From Methanovulcanius yangii (lineage in GTDB: Archaea; Halobacteriota; Methanomicrobia; Methanomicrobiales; Methanomicrobiaceae), in NCBI RefSeq assembly GCF_018687785.1, contig NZ_LTBL01000001.1, forward strand, positions 1,541,780 to 1,605,779: a stretch of 64,000 nt of DNA, read 5' to 3'. Positions 43,102 through 52,499 of this stretch are shown in pieces. Position numbers and translations under genes: made by a program. The notes below the pieces were generated by a model. It searched no databases. It saw only the letters and a list, made by a program, of their open reading frames with translations, and was not told the DNA's origin. The stretch's first letter is position 1. Each line of letters opens with the position of its first letter.

Positions 43102-43935
43102 ATGATACACATGAAACACGCACCACTACTTTGTACAGCCTGCATTCTTCTCGTCTGTGCGGCATTCTTCTGCGGATGCACGGATACCGGGAGTGCAGAG
43201 GCGGCCCCTTCCGTCGAAGCGGGCGCGGAAACGGATGAGAGCATCATTGTCTACTGCGGCGCAGGCATGCGCGAACCGATGGAGGAGATCGGCAGGGCGT
43301 TCGAGGACGAGACGGGCGTGACCGTCTGCTATACCTTTGCCGGGTCCAACACCCTCCTCTCGCAGATGGAACTGACGGAAATCGGCGACGTCTACATGCC
43401 GGGGGCCACCTACTACTTCGAGGCCGCCCAGGACAAGGGCTTTGTCGAGGAGAACTACCTCGTCGCCTACCACGTCCCCATCATCGGGGTCCCCAAGGGC
43501 AACCCGGCAAACATCACCTGCCTTGACGATCTTGCAAACGACGGCGTCGCCGTCGAACTGGGTGACCCGAGCGCCTGCGCCATCGGCAAACTCGCCAACC
43601 AGATCCTCGAGAAGAACGGGATCTTCGACGAGGTCGACGCAAATGTCGTCAGCCGCGGGGCTACGGTGAACGAACTCGTCGTCCACACGGCCCTCGGCCA
43701 GGTAGACGCCTCGATCATCTGGGAAGATCTCTACAAGCAGGACACGATGGAACGCATTGATATCCCGAATGACCAGAATATCATCAAAGTGGTACCGATC
43801 GGCCTTCTGACCTTCTCCGGGAACAAGGACGCAGCGTCCGCATTCGTGACCTTCGTCGCCGCAGAGGACGGAGGCAAGGAGATCTTCAGGAGCCATGGGT
43901 TTACCACGTACCCGAATGAGGCGTTTGAAGGATGA
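43102..43935 (+). CDS. Molybdate/tungstate-type ABC substrate-binding lipoprotein (2)
   Basis: The 277-aa protein is paralogous to the preceding gene, with lipobox AAFFCGCTD and the core SIIVYCGAGMREPMEEIGRA, FAGSNTLLSQMELTEIGDVY, and VDASIIWEDLY. The pair differ enough to bind different oxyanions or with different affinities. A T-run between them (43078-43085) may attenuate transcription. The ATG at 43102 or 43111 is the start; its TGA overlaps the next ATG. Confidence 0.88.
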   Translation: MIHMKHAPLLCTACILLVCAAFFCGCTDTGSAEAAPSVEAGAETDESIIVYCGAGMREPMEEIGRAFEDETGVTVCYTFAGSNTLLSQMELTEIGDVYMPGATYYFEAAQDKGFVEENYLVAYHVPIIGVPKGNPANITCLDDLANDGVAVELGDPSACAIGKLANQILEKNGIFDEVDANVVSRGATVNELVVHTALGQVDASIIWEDLYKQDTMERIDIPNDQNIIKVVPIGLLTFSGNKDAASAFVTFVAAEDGGKEIFRSHGFTTYPNEAFEG

Positions 43936-44462
43936 AAGAATCTGACATCAGGGAGATGAAAATCACCTATAAACCGATTGGAATCGTCCACTCCGGGCAC
44001 ACCCGGCACGAGGACACCCCCATCCAGGGAATCTTCAACCCGGCACCGGGGACCGTCGAAGTCTTCGAGGAGTATGCAGAGGGGCTGCAGGACATCGAGT
44101 CCTTCTCCCATCTCATCCTCATCTACCACTTCCACCGGGCGACCGGCAACGCCCTCGTGCAGGCCCCGTTCCTGGACGGGGAGAAGGCCCGCGGCATCTT
44201 CTCGATCCGCCACTTCAACCGCCCGAATCCCATCGGCATCTCCATCGTCGACCTGAAGGCGGTCAAAGGCACCACCCTCGAGATCAGCGGGTGCGACATC
44301 CTCGACGGGACCCCCCTCCTGGACATCAAGCCCTACGTCTACCAGTTCGACAACCGTCAGGAAGTGACGAGCGGGTGGGTGGACGGCACCCACGTCGACG
44401 ATATCCGGGAATGGAACGCAACCCCGAAGCAGCTGAGGGACCGCCGGAGGGCACACCTGTGA
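43932..44462 (+). CDS. TrmO-family protein embedded in the transporter operon
   Basis: The 176-aa protein has the TrmO/TsaA fold: ITYKPIGIVHSGHTRHEDTP, FSHLILIYHFHRAT, the signature HFNRPNPIGISIVDLKAVKG, and DGTPLLDIKPYVYQFD. A 25-residue C-terminal extension is absent in the copy at 23555. It overlaps both neighbours by 4 bases (ATGA and GTGA), so it is a true member of the transporter operon. Whether it methylates tRNA or has become a SAM-binding accessory protein is unknown. Confidence 0.87.
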   Translation: MKESDIREMKITYKPIGIVHSGHTRHEDTPIQGIFNPAPGTVEVFEEYAEGLQDIESFSHLILIYHFHRATGNALVQAPFLDGEKARGIFSIRHFNRPNPIGISIVDLKAVKGTTLEISGCDILDGTPLLDIKPYVYQFDNRQEVTSGWVDGTHVDDIREWNATPKQLRDRRRAHL

Positions 44463-45256
44463 GTGGTGATCTGCGGCGAAACGGCGTGAAGATGGCCACC
44501 ATCGCCATCGCCCTCGTCATCACCGCGTTCATCATCTCGCTCCTCCTTCTCGTCATCACCCGCCCCCACCCGGAGGCGGTCATCGAATCCCTCCTCTCGC
44601 CGGAGATCCAGTTCGCCATCTACCTGAGTCTGGTCACCTCGATCATCTCTACGCTGCTCTGTATTGCCGTCGCCGTGCCGGCGGCGTATGCACTCGCACG
44701 CTACAACTTCTTCGGCAAGAGCTTTGTGAGCATGATCCTCGACCTGCCCCTCGCCCTCCCTCCGCTCGTCGCCGGTGTGGCGCTTCTCCTCTTCTTCGGG
44801 ACGACCGCATTCGGCGATGCGCTCGCCTCCATCGGCCTGGTCTTCGTCTTCACCCCGCTCGGTATCATCATTGCCCAGTTCTTCGTGAACCTGCCCTTCA
44901 TGCTGCGCATCATGCGCTCCACCTTCACGGACATATCCCCACGGTACGAGTATGTCGCCTGTACCCTCGGGTGCACGAACCTGCAGGCGATCCGCCGGGT
45001 GACCCTTCCCATGGCGGGAAGCGGCTTTCTCGCGGGTGCGGTGATCACCTGGGCAAAGGGAATCGGCGAGTTCGGGGCGGCCCTGATGATCGCGGGAGCC
45101 ACCCGCATGAAGACCGAGACCCTGCCGATCTCGCTCTTCCTGAATATGTCATGCGGTGAACTCGAACTCGCTCTCTCGGCGGCGATCATCCTGATCGTCA
45201 TCTCTGTCGTATCGCTCTATATCTTCGAGCTCTACGGAGGCTCGGCGAAATTCTAA
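44459..45256 (+). CDS. ABC permease, molybdate/tungstate type
   Basis: The 265-aa protein has six membrane helices and the ATPase-contact loop EYVACTLGCTNLQAIRRVTL-type EAA motif near residue 170. The segment AALMIAGATRMKTETLPISL is characteristic of ModB/WtpB/CysT permeases. The GTG at 44459 overlaps the upstream stop; an ATG at 44492 is the alternative, removing a short polar leader. Confidence 0.9.
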   Translation: MSGDLRRNGVKMATIAIALVITAFIISLLLLVITRPHPEAVIESLLSPEIQFAIYLSLVTSIISTLLCIAVAVPAAYALARYNFFGKSFVSMILDLPLALPPLVAGVALLLFFGTTAFGDALASIGLVFVFTPLGIIIAQFFVNLPFMLRIMRSTFTDISPRYEYVACTLGCTNLQAIRRVTLPMAGSGFLAGAVITWAKGIGEFGAALMIAGATRMKTETLPISLFLNMSCGELELALSAAIILIVISVVSLYIFELYGGSAKF

Positions 45257-45269
45257 AGGAGGAAAAAAC

Positions 45270-46331
45270 GTGCTATCCATACAGAACATCTCAAAGGATC
45301 TTGGAGAGTTCCTCCTCGATGACATCTCCCTCACGATCGGCGAGGGCGAGTACTTCGTGATCATCGGCCCCACCGGAGCGGGCAAGACGATCCTCCTCGA
45401 GACCATTGCCGGCATCTACCCCCCGGACGCGGGGAGCGTTGCCATCGGCGGGCGGGATGTCACCTTCGCCCCGCCACGGGAACGCAATGTGACGATGGTC
45501 TACCAGGACTACATGCTCTTCCCCCACCTCACGGTGGAGCAGAACATCGGGTTCGGTCTCGAGTACCGCAAGGTGCCCCCGGAGGAGCGAACGGCAAAGG
45601 TGCAGGAGGTCGCGGAGATCTTCGGCATCGGCCACCTGCTCCACCGGTACCCCGAGACCCTCTCGGGCGGGGAACAGCAGCGGGCCGCCATATCAAGGGC
45701 CATCGTCCTCGAACCGGCCGTGCTCCTGCTCGACGAACCGCTCAGCGCCCTCGATGGGCAGACCCGCGAGCGTCTCCGCCATGAACTGAGAAAACTCCAT
45801 GCGCGATACAGAACGACGATCATCCACATCACCCACAACTTCGACGAGGTCTTTTCCCTCGCATCCCGGGTTGCGGTGATGAACAAGGGCAGGGTTGTCC
45901 AGACCGGCACCCCGGAAGACGTCTTCCGTCATCCCGAGTCATCGTTTGTCGCGCAATTTGTCGGGGTCCAGAACATCTTCTCCGGCACCTGCACCACGGA
46001 AGACGCCCTGAGCAGGATCAGTGTGCCCCGGCCCGACAGCACCGACGCGCTCTTCTGTTCGCTCACCCCCCACCCCGGGGAGACGGCGACCGTCACCATC
46101 CGGCCCGAGGACATCATGATCGGGCGGGACACCTGTACCACCTCTGCCCGCAATTCATTCGAGGGAACCGTGACCGATATCGTGGACAACGGCATGGTGG
46201 TCGCGGTGCACGTCGATGCCGGCCTCCCCTTCATCGCCTATGTCAGCCGGCAGGGATGGGCGGCGGTAGGGGCCGCCGTCGGCGATACCGTACACCTCAC
46301 CATCATGGCGGATGCGGTGCACGTCTTCTGA
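45270..46331 (+). CDS. ABC ATPase, molybdate/tungstate type
   Basis: The 353-aa ATPase has Walker A GPTGAGKT (about residue 34), Q-loop YQDYMLFP, signature LSGGEQQR, Walker B VLLLDEPLSALD and H-loop HITHNFDE. A C-terminal TOBE/MOP-like domain follows (FCSLTPHPGETATVTIRPED, then FEGTVTDIVDNGM), typical of ModC/WtpC. AGGAGG lies 7 bases before the GTG start. It completes the operon. Confidence 0.92.
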   Translation: MLSIQNISKDLGEFLLDDISLTIGEGEYFVIIGPTGAGKTILLETIAGIYPPDAGSVAIGGRDVTFAPPRERNVTMVYQDYMLFPHLTVEQNIGFGLEYRKVPPEERTAKVQEVAEIFGIGHLLHRYPETLSGGEQQRAAISRAIVLEPAVLLLDEPLSALDGQTRERLRHELRKLHARYRTTIIHITHNFDEVFSLASRVAVMNKGRVVQTGTPEDVFRHPESSFVAQFVGVQNIFSGTCTTEDALSRISVPRPDSTDALFCSLTPHPGETATVTIRPEDIMIGRDTCTTSARNSFEGTVTDIVDNGMVVAVHVDAGLPFIAYVSRQGWAAVGAAVGDTVHLTIMADAVHVF

Positions 46332-46420
46332 CGGCGCCCGCCACCTTTTTTTCGCACCAGTATCATCGGCCGTTCCCGTGAGAAACGGCCTCACCACCAT
46401 AAAAAAAGTGACAGGGCAGG

Positions 46421-47356
46421 TTACGCTTCTTCTTCCGGGATTCCGTCCACCTCGTCACGGGCCAGTATGGCATCAAGGGAGGCGGCAACGGCTCCTTCGA
46501 CCCGTTCCCGGGCCCCGTCGACGGCACCGATACCGGGGACATGGTCCATGCCGTCAAAGCAGGGGGTGGCCGCAAGCGGGTAGGCCACCAGCGAGAAGAA
46601 GGCCGTGGCGACCGGGAGGATGGCGGCAAAGTTCTCGGTTCCCACCCTGCCGGCAACGCTGAAGAAGAGACCGCTGCGCCCTTTATCCGGAGGCCTTGTC
46701 CCGGTGATCGTGCGCCGGGCATGCAGGGCCTGGCACCGGTCCATCACCGCCTTGAGGCCCGCAGGCACCGTATTCGTGTACACCGGGGAGACGACTGCGA
46801 GGAGCAGGGCGTGCTCCAGCGCCTCGTAGACCGGGTCCATGTCATCCTCGAAGGTGCAGACGCCGTCGTTGAAACAGCGGTAGCACCCGATGCAGGGATG
46901 AAGGATCAGGTCGTCGAGATAGAGCACCTGTACGGAAAGACCCCTCTCCTTCACCACCTCCGCCACCCATCCGGCGATGGCGGCACAGTTCCCGTCCGGC
47001 CGGGGACTTCCCTGTATGACGACGACATCGGTGACGGGCGCATCCGGTGCCGGGTAATGGTGCCGGGGGGTGTGGTACTCGACGAACCCCGCCACATCTC
47101 CGGCAAGGTGCGCCTCCCAGTCATCGGCATGGGAAAATGCCGCCTGTTCCGCAGTAAGGGCGACACCCGGCGAATACTCGTAGCTGTTCGTTCGGAATGA
47201 CGCGATGACCTCCTCACCCAGCACCGCCTCGACGAAGTAGCGCTCCATGCCGGGGTAGAGAGAGGAGACGTCCTGGTGCAGGATTCGAACCGTCACCTCG
47301 CCGCGGGAGGTGGAGACGATACGGCTCCGGAGGGGAGAGGGGAGGGGAAGCTTCAC
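46421..47356 (-). CDS. Iron-sulfur flavoprotein with extra N-terminal domain
   Basis: The 311-aa protein has a C-terminal NADPH-dependent FMN reductase/Isf domain (about 105-300): VVVIQGSPRPDGNCAAIAGW, the compact cluster motif CIGCYRCFNDGVC near 155, and AVVSPVYTNTVPAGLKAVMD. The first about 100 residues are an additional beta-rich domain (RILHQDVSSLYPGMERYFVE...) not usual in the family. Such proteins transfer electrons from ferredoxin in methanogens. The start is GTG at 47356 with GAGGT upstream. Confidence 0.87.
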   Translation of the reverse strand: MKLPLPSPLRSRIVSTSRGEVTVRILHQDVSSLYPGMERYFVEAVLGEEVIASFRTNSYEYSPGVALTAEQAAFSHADDWEAHLAGDVAGFVEYHTPRHHYPAPDAPVTDVVVIQGSPRPDGNCAAIAGWVAEVVKERGLSVQVLYLDDLILHPCIGCYRCFNDGVCTFEDDMDPVYEALEHALLLAVVSPVYTNTVPAGLKAVMDRCQALHARRTITGTRPPDKGRSGLFFSVAGRVGTENFAAILPVATAFFSLVAYPLAATPCFDGMDHVPGIGAVDGARERVEGAVAASLDAILARDEVDGIPEEEA

Positions 47357-47467
47357 ACCCTAACCTCGGTGCGACGGCATAAAAGGTATCCCCTGCACCG
47401 GCCGTTGCGGGGATGGGGGGAGAGAGACAGAGGAACGCCCCCCCGTCCCACCGGGCCTGCAGACCGG

Positions 47468-49711
47468 TCAGGACACCGCATCGGCACCGCGGCGCCAGAC
47501 GCCGGGCGGAACCCTGAGTTCGAAACGGGCACCCTCGCCCACCCGACCGGTCTCATGAATGGTAATGCTGGTCAGCCCCAGCACCTCGCGGGTTAAAAAG
47601 AGGCCGAATCCCGTGTTTTTCCCCACTCCACGCTCGAATATCCGTTCCTTTTCACCCTCGGGAACCCCGCTTCCGTCGTCCTCCACCACGATGATACCCG
47701 CCCCGTTCTCCTCCCGAAAGCTGACCGTTACGGTGGTGACCCCGTTCCCGTGGCGGACCGCGTTGTCGAGGAGGTTGTAGAAGACCTTCTCGAGCATCGG
47801 GTCGGCATAGACCTCGACATCGTCCACATCCGTCCTGACCGTCAGCGTATCGGGACCCCATGCATACCGGTTCTCCTGGAAGACCTCCGCCACCCGCTGC
47901 CACACCGGCGCCTCCACCCCCATCCGGTGGTAGTCCCGGGTGAAGTTGATCTGTCCGTGGATGGTGTGGGCCGCGGTCTCCACTCCCTTCAGGTAGGTGG
48001 TTGCCGGTTCCAGCGGGGGAAGCTCGTCTTTCAGAAGCTCCACATACGAGAGGATCACGTGGATCTGGTTGAGGACGTCGTGGCGGGTGATCGAGGAGAG
48101 GAGTCCCAACTTCTTGTTCGCCTCCTCGAGGGCCTTGCGGTAGAGCTGCATCTCGGTGACATCGACAACCGAGGCCATCGTGCAGATGGGTGTGCCGTCG
48201 GCATCGGTCGCCACCGTCGCGGAGACGAGGAGATCCACCACCCGGCCGTCCCTGACCCTTGCGCGGTACTCCCCCGTCCAGTGTCCGCCATCACCAATCG
48301 CACCCAACATCTCGCGGATACGATTCGGGTCGGCCGCGACATCCGTAATCCGCCTCCCCAGTATCTCGTCTGCGGTCCGGAATCCGAGGAGCTGCAGGTA
48401 TGCGGGGTTGGCATACATGATCCGTTCGTCCGGCCCGATGATGACGACCCCGTCGGGCGAGGAGGAGATCGCCGCATCCTTGATCATAAGGCCACGCTGC
48501 GCCTCCCGCAGGTCCGTGATGTCCTCCCCCGAACTGAGGATCCCGACGACGGTGCCGTTCCTGTCATGGATCACTGCATTGCGCCACGAGATCGTCCGCC
48601 TCCTTCCGTCCGCCGCGATGATATCGTTTTCCGAATGGGCAGGGATCTCCGCCGACCCGCTCATTGCTGCCGACAGCCGCTTTCGTGCCTCTTCGCGCTG
48701 GTCTTCCGGGACATACGTTGCAAACCAGTCCTTCCCGATGATCTCCGCGGGGGTGAGGCCGAGGAGTTCGGACCCCTTCCGGTTGATCAGGGTTGTCACC
48801 CCCCTTGTGTCGAAGGCCAGAAGGATCACCTCGGCGATGTTGAGATACTGGGCGACCCGGTCACGCTCCCGGCGGACGTCCTGCTCGCTTCTTGCCAGGT
48901 CCCTGAATATCAGGTCGAAGGGGCGCTGAAGGGCGGAGACCACGATCGCCCGGTATACGAGGGCGAACGAGACGAGCGTCAGGAGATGACCCAGCAGGTT
49001 GGCAAAGCCGTAGACATTGAGATAGAGGGTGAAGAAGACCTCGGCCGCAATGGTGAAGAAAATCGAGGCTGCAAGGAGACGGAAGATGATCGGCTCGAAG
49101 GACGCCTGCTTCTTCCACAGGAGAACGAGGGCTCCCAGAAGGAGAACGATGATCAGGTACTCGCAGACGACCTTGAAGAGGGTGAGACCCTCCCCCTCGA
49201 TATAGCATATAGGAAACGTCCCGGTGACAAAGACCGCGACGATGATTCCTGTGGTCACCACCCCGAAGATGAGGAATTCCCGGTACGGGTGCAGCCGCCG
49301 AGAGAGCATGAAGGGGGCAATGAGGAGGACGACCGCCTCCAGCAGCCGGGCAGCGACCCAGAGCTGTGTGGCAAGGTTCGTCCCGTAGCCTGTGAAGATG
49401 TTCATTCCCGTGTAGGCAAGCGTATGCAGGAGTTCGATGACGGCGATGAAGAAGTAGCCGATGCCAAGGAAGAGCAGATAGTTGTTGTTCAGGTATCTGC
49501 GGGTGTTCCAGGCAATGATGAACATGACACCAGCAATGAGAATGATGAAGAGTTCGGTGATGGTGTGGAAGAGAAGATAGTTGTAGAGGGACAGTGCCAC
49601 CGTGAGGATCAGGAAGAGAGCGAGAAAGATAAAGAACCGCAGCTCACTTCCCTGCATCAGGGCTGCCTGCCGCAATGACACTGTCTGCCCGTCTTCTCCC
49701 CCGCCGGTCAT
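47468..49711 (-). CDS. Membrane PAS sensor histidine kinase (MASE3-type input)
   Basis: The 747-aa protein has about eight N-terminal helices (25-265) resembling the MASE3 sensor domain, two PAS domains (about 285-400 and 405-525), a helical phosphoacceptor region with His544 in SSITRHDVLNQIHVILS, and a C-terminal ATPase (N-box NLLDNAVRHG, G-box DDGSGVPEGEK). The HD.LNQ form of the H-box is common in methanogen kinases. No response regulator is next to it. GGGTGGGTG precedes the ATG. Confidence 0.9.
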   Translation of the reverse strand: MTGGGEDGQTVSLRQAALMQGSELRFFIFLALFLILTVALSLYNYLLFHTITELFIILIAGVMFIIAWNTRRYLNNNYLLFLGIGYFFIAVIELLHTLAYTGMNIFTGYGTNLATQLWVAARLLEAVVLLIAPFMLSRRLHPYREFLIFGVVTTGIIVAVFVTGTFPICYIEGEGLTLFKVVCEYLIIVLLLGALVLLWKKQASFEPIIFRLLAASIFFTIAAEVFFTLYLNVYGFANLLGHLLTLVSFALVYRAIVVSALQRPFDLIFRDLARSEQDVRRERDRVAQYLNIAEVILLAFDTRGVTTLINRKGSELLGLTPAEIIGKDWFATYVPEDQREEARKRLSAAMSGSAEIPAHSENDIIAADGRRRTISWRNAVIHDRNGTVVGILSSGEDITDLREAQRGLMIKDAAISSSPDGVVIIGPDERIMYANPAYLQLLGFRTADEILGRRITDVAADPNRIREMLGAIGDGGHWTGEYRARVRDGRVVDLLVSATVATDADGTPICTMASVVDVTEMQLYRKALEEANKKLGLLSSITRHDVLNQIHVILSYVELLKDELPPLEPATTYLKGVETAAHTIHGQINFTRDYHRMGVEAPVWQRVAEVFQENRYAWGPDTLTVRTDVDDVEVYADPMLEKVFYNLLDNAVRHGNGVTTVTVSFREENGAGIIVVEDDGSGVPEGEKERIFERGVGKNTGFGLFLTREVLGLTSITIHETGRVGEGARFELRVPPGVWRRGADAVS

Positions 49712-49749
49712 GCACCCACCCCGCCCCCGCCCGGGCGGTCGTATGTGAG

Positions 49750-50547
49750 TTATCGGCGTCTCATGTCAAAAGCCCATCGGGCAATACCGGGTGCAACATT
49801 CCCGCAGCGCGTCACCTTCCGGACGGTCATGCCCATATTCCGGAACCGTGCCTCCAGGATATCGATCTCGTTGGTCGCCCGGAAGGTATAGAAGTGAATG
49901 ATCCCGCCCCGGCGGACGAGGGGGATCACCTCGTCGAGGATCAGGTCCATGCCATACGGCGTCGGCACAATGACCCGATCGAAGGCGGCGGTGAGCATCG
50001 GGAGGGCCTGAAACGCATCGTCCTCGATGATCGTCACCTGCCCTGCGAGATTGTTTGCCGCCACATTCTCGCAGAGCCAGTGGCAGGCGGCGGGGTTCTT
50101 CTCGATGGCGGTCACCCGGCCCCCCGCGGCGGCCGCAGGGATGACGAAGGGGCCGATCCCGGCGAACGGGATGAGCACCTCCTCGCTCTCCCTCACCTGC
50201 CCGGTCACCCGCCGCCGTTCGGAGGCGAGCCGCGGGTTGAAGAAGACCTCGCGCACATCAAGGCGGTATGTGCAGCCGTACTCGCGATGGAGGGTCTCCG
50301 TGCGGTCTCCCGTGATCACCTCATAGTCGCAGACCCGGTGATCCCCCTCCAGCCGTGAGGTCTTGTTGAGGACGGTCGCGATATTGTGCCTGACCGCCTG
50401 CACGGCTGCAGCTATGTCACCGGCATAGGCCGCCGCCTCCGGGGGGAGGGAGACGATGGCGACATCGCCGATCACGTCGAAGTGGTCGGGGATGCAGGAG
50501 AGCACCCCATCCGGGAGCGTTCCTGCAAGGCATTCTTTGAGTGTCAT
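49750..50547 (-). CDS. Short Trm5-like SAM-dependent methyltransferase
   Basis: The 265-aa protein has the Trm5/Taw2 pattern: a preceding HREYGCTYRLDVREVFFNP, then SERRRVTGQV, the SAM loop LIPFAGIGPFVIPAAAA, and AIEKNPAACHWLCENVAANN. The family methylates guanosine 37 of tRNA (Trm5) or transfers an aminocarboxypropyl group in wyosine synthesis (Taw2). The motif IV region reads VPTPYGMD, which differs from the usual forms, and the length lacks room for the N-terminal D1 domain of full Trm5. Exact reaction uncertain. Confidence 0.8.
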   Translation of the reverse strand: MTLKECLAGTLPDGVLSCIPDHFDVIGDVAIVSLPPEAAAYAGDIAAAVQAVRHNIATVLNKTSRLEGDHRVCDYEVITGDRTETLHREYGCTYRLDVREVFFNPRLASERRRVTGQVRESEEVLIPFAGIGPFVIPAAAAGGRVTAIEKNPAACHWLCENVAANNLAGQVTIIEDDAFQALPMLTAAFDRVIVPTPYGMDLILDEVIPLVRRGGIIHFYTFRATNEIDILEARFRNMGMTVRKVTRCGNVAPGIARWAFDMRRR

Positions 50548-50648
50548 GTCCTCTGTGGTAATGATGTACCTGTAGCGTGGTTAATCCATCGGACGGGAAA
50601 TCCGGAAGAGGGGCGGCTGAAGGGCGTGTCTGCTGCGCACGGGACGGG

Positions 50649-51197
50649 CTATACGAGGCCGAGGTCGTCCCTGATGCCCTGAAGGGCATCGACGGCAAGC
50701 CCATAGAACTCGGGCAGTTCCATGTATGCCTCGATGCGCCGAATCCGGTCGCGGTTGCATCCGGCGGCGAAGGCCTTCTCCTTGAACTTCTTTTTCACCG
50801 ACTTCGCCGTCACATCCGTCACCGTCCCGCCCTTCACCATGGCGCAGGCGATGACGAGTCCCGAGATGTTGTCTGCCGCTGTGAGCGCGATGTCCTCCGG
50901 TTCGTCGAAGTCGCCGAACTTCATGTAGTTGTGACGCCGGATGGGTTCTGCAATCTCATCGGGAACGCCCGCCTCCTTCAGGATGGCGTATCCCGCCTCG
51001 CCATGGCGATCCATGTCCTCGTCGATCTCCTCGAAATCGATGTCATGGAGGATGCCGATGAGCTCCCAGCGGTCGGGGTCGCCCCCCATCGCCGGGGCGA
51101 CCGCCCGCATGATCGCGGCCGTTGCGAGGCAGTGGTTTTTCAGGCTCTCCTTGTGGACGTGCTCGCCCAGGAGGGCGAGGGCTTCGTCTCTGTCCAT
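50649..51197 (-). CDS. HD-domain hydrolase
   Basis: The 182-aa protein has the metal motif H...HD...[36 protein letters not shown], and [16 protein letters not shown] proteins of this size hydrolyse phosphate esters of nucleotides. ATG 51197 is supported by a TATA element (CTATATGC, minus strand, 51219-51226) centred about 26 bases upstream, making a leaderless transcript. It diverges from the arc genes. Confidence 0.85.
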   Translation of the reverse strand: MDRDEALALLGEHVHKESLKNHCLATAAIMRAVAPAMGGDPDRWELIGILHDIDFEEIDEDMDRHGEAGYAILKEAGVPDEIAEPIRRHNYMKFGDFDEPEDIALTAADNISGLVIACAMVKGGTVTDVTAKSVKKKFKEKAFAAGCNRDRIRRIEAYMELPEFYGLAVDALQGIRDDLGLV

Positions 51198-51449
51198 ATA
51201 CTGGCATTGGCGCCCGTGGCATATAGATGGCATGGAATTGCCAGACGGTCGTCCCTGCCGGCGATACCGGACCGGGATGAACGGCCTGCCCGGAACATGG
51301 TCCGGAATGGAATGCCGCCCGCCCGTGCGAAACGTGGAGAAGAGCCGATCTCCTCTCCCTGCGCCGAAACCCATATCATCCTGTACGTATCCTGTGCGTG
51401 TATCAGACCTGTCCCGGCAGGGACGCCGGGGCGGGGAGGGAGAAGGAAC
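51198..51449. other. Divergent region between HD gene and arc operon
   Basis: No gene is visible. It carries the HD-gene TATA element at its left end. No clear TATA was found for arcB, though CATCCTGTACGTATCCTG around 51368 is AT-poorer than usual; a GAAGGAAC ribosome site precedes the arcB ATG. Confidence 0.4.
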
Positions 51450-52499
51450 ATGTCAGACAGCATACCCCCCTGCACGGGCATCCTCAGGAAAGTCGTTGCC
51501 CACCGCAGTTTCATAAAACTCCTCGATTTTGAACCGGAAGAGCTGGCCGCCCTCATGGGGCTCGCCGCCGACCTGAAGACGGCGCGGATCCAGGGACGGG
51601 AAAAGCAGTACCTCAGGGGCATGCAGATTGCCCTCATCTTCGAAAAGAGCTCCACACGCACCCGGTGTGCATTTGAGGTCGCGGCCCATGACCAGGGCGC
51701 CCATGTCACCTATCTCGGACCCGAGGGGACGCAGATCGGCCATAAGGAATCGATGAAGGACACCGCCCGCGTGCTCGGCCGCCTCTACGACGCCATCGAG
51801 TACCGGGGATTTTCACAGGAGAACGCCGAGATACTCGCGGATTATGCGGGCGTTCCGGTCTACAACGGTCTGACGGACGAGTTTCACCCGACGCAGATCC
51901 TCGCCGACATTCTCACGATGGTCGAACATTCCGGACGGCCCCCGCAGGACATCAGCTTCTGTTTCGTGGGCGACGGGAGAAACAACGTCGCCCACTCGCT
52001 CCTTGTGGGAGCCGCAAAGCTCGGTATGGACATCCGCATCTGCGCCCCCCAGTCCCTCATGCCGGACGAGGCCCTCGCCGAAACCTGCCTTGAGATCGCC
52101 CACACAACAGGAGCGAAGATCATGCTCACGGAGGTGATCGAAGAGGCGGTGAGGGGCGTGGATTTCATCTACACCGACGTCTGGGTCTCGATGGGCGAAC
52201 CGCAGGAGGTCTGGGACAAACGGATACGTCTTCTCAGCCCCTACCGGGTCACCGCAAAGATGCTCGATGCCGCCGGAAACCCCGACGTGAAGTTCATGCA
52301 CTGCCTCCCCTCCTTCCACAACCGGGAGACGACGGTAGGCGAGGAGATCTACGAACGGTACGGCCTCGACGCCCTCGAGGTGACCGACGAGGTCTTCGAG
52401 TCCGACCGGTCCATCGTCTTCGACCAGGCGGAGAATCGCATGCATACGATAAAGGCGGTCATGGTCGCGACCCTCTGCGGGGAGGTGACCACCCGATGA
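51450..52499 (+). CDS. arcB: Ornithine carbamoyltransferase, catabolic type
   Basis: The 349-aa enzyme has the carbamoyl-phosphate motif SSTRTR at 67-72, [11 protein letters not shown], and the ornithine motif HCLPS with C285. It is longer than the usual archaeal anabolic enzyme (about 305-315 aa) and resembles bacterial ArcB. With arcC and arcA downstream, it would work in the phosphorolysis direction: citrulline plus phosphate to ornithine plus carbamoyl phosphate. It overlaps arcC by ATGA. An anabolic ArgF role cannot be excluded from sequence. Confidence 0.9.
   Translation: MSDSIPPCTGILRKVVAHRSFIKLLDFEPEELAALMGLAADLKTARIQGREKQYLRGMQIALIFEKSSTRTRCAFEVAAHDQGAHVTYLGPEGTQIGHKESMKDTARVLGRLYDAIEYRGFSQENAEILADYAGVPVYNGLTDEFHPTQILADILTMVEHSGRPPQDISFCFVGDGRNNVAHSLLVGAAKLGMDIRICAPQSLMPDEALAETCLEIAHTTGAKIMLTEVIEEAVRGVDFIYTDVWVSMGEPQEVWDKRIRLLSPYRVTAKMLDAAGNPDVKFMHCLPSFHNRETTVGEEIYERYGLDALEVTDEVFESDRSIVFDQAENRMHTIKAVMVATLCGEVTTR

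Noticed and set aside
47750-49678. 642-codon frame opposite the histidine kinase
   Set aside because: Antisense shadow; the kinase has clear domains on the minus strand.
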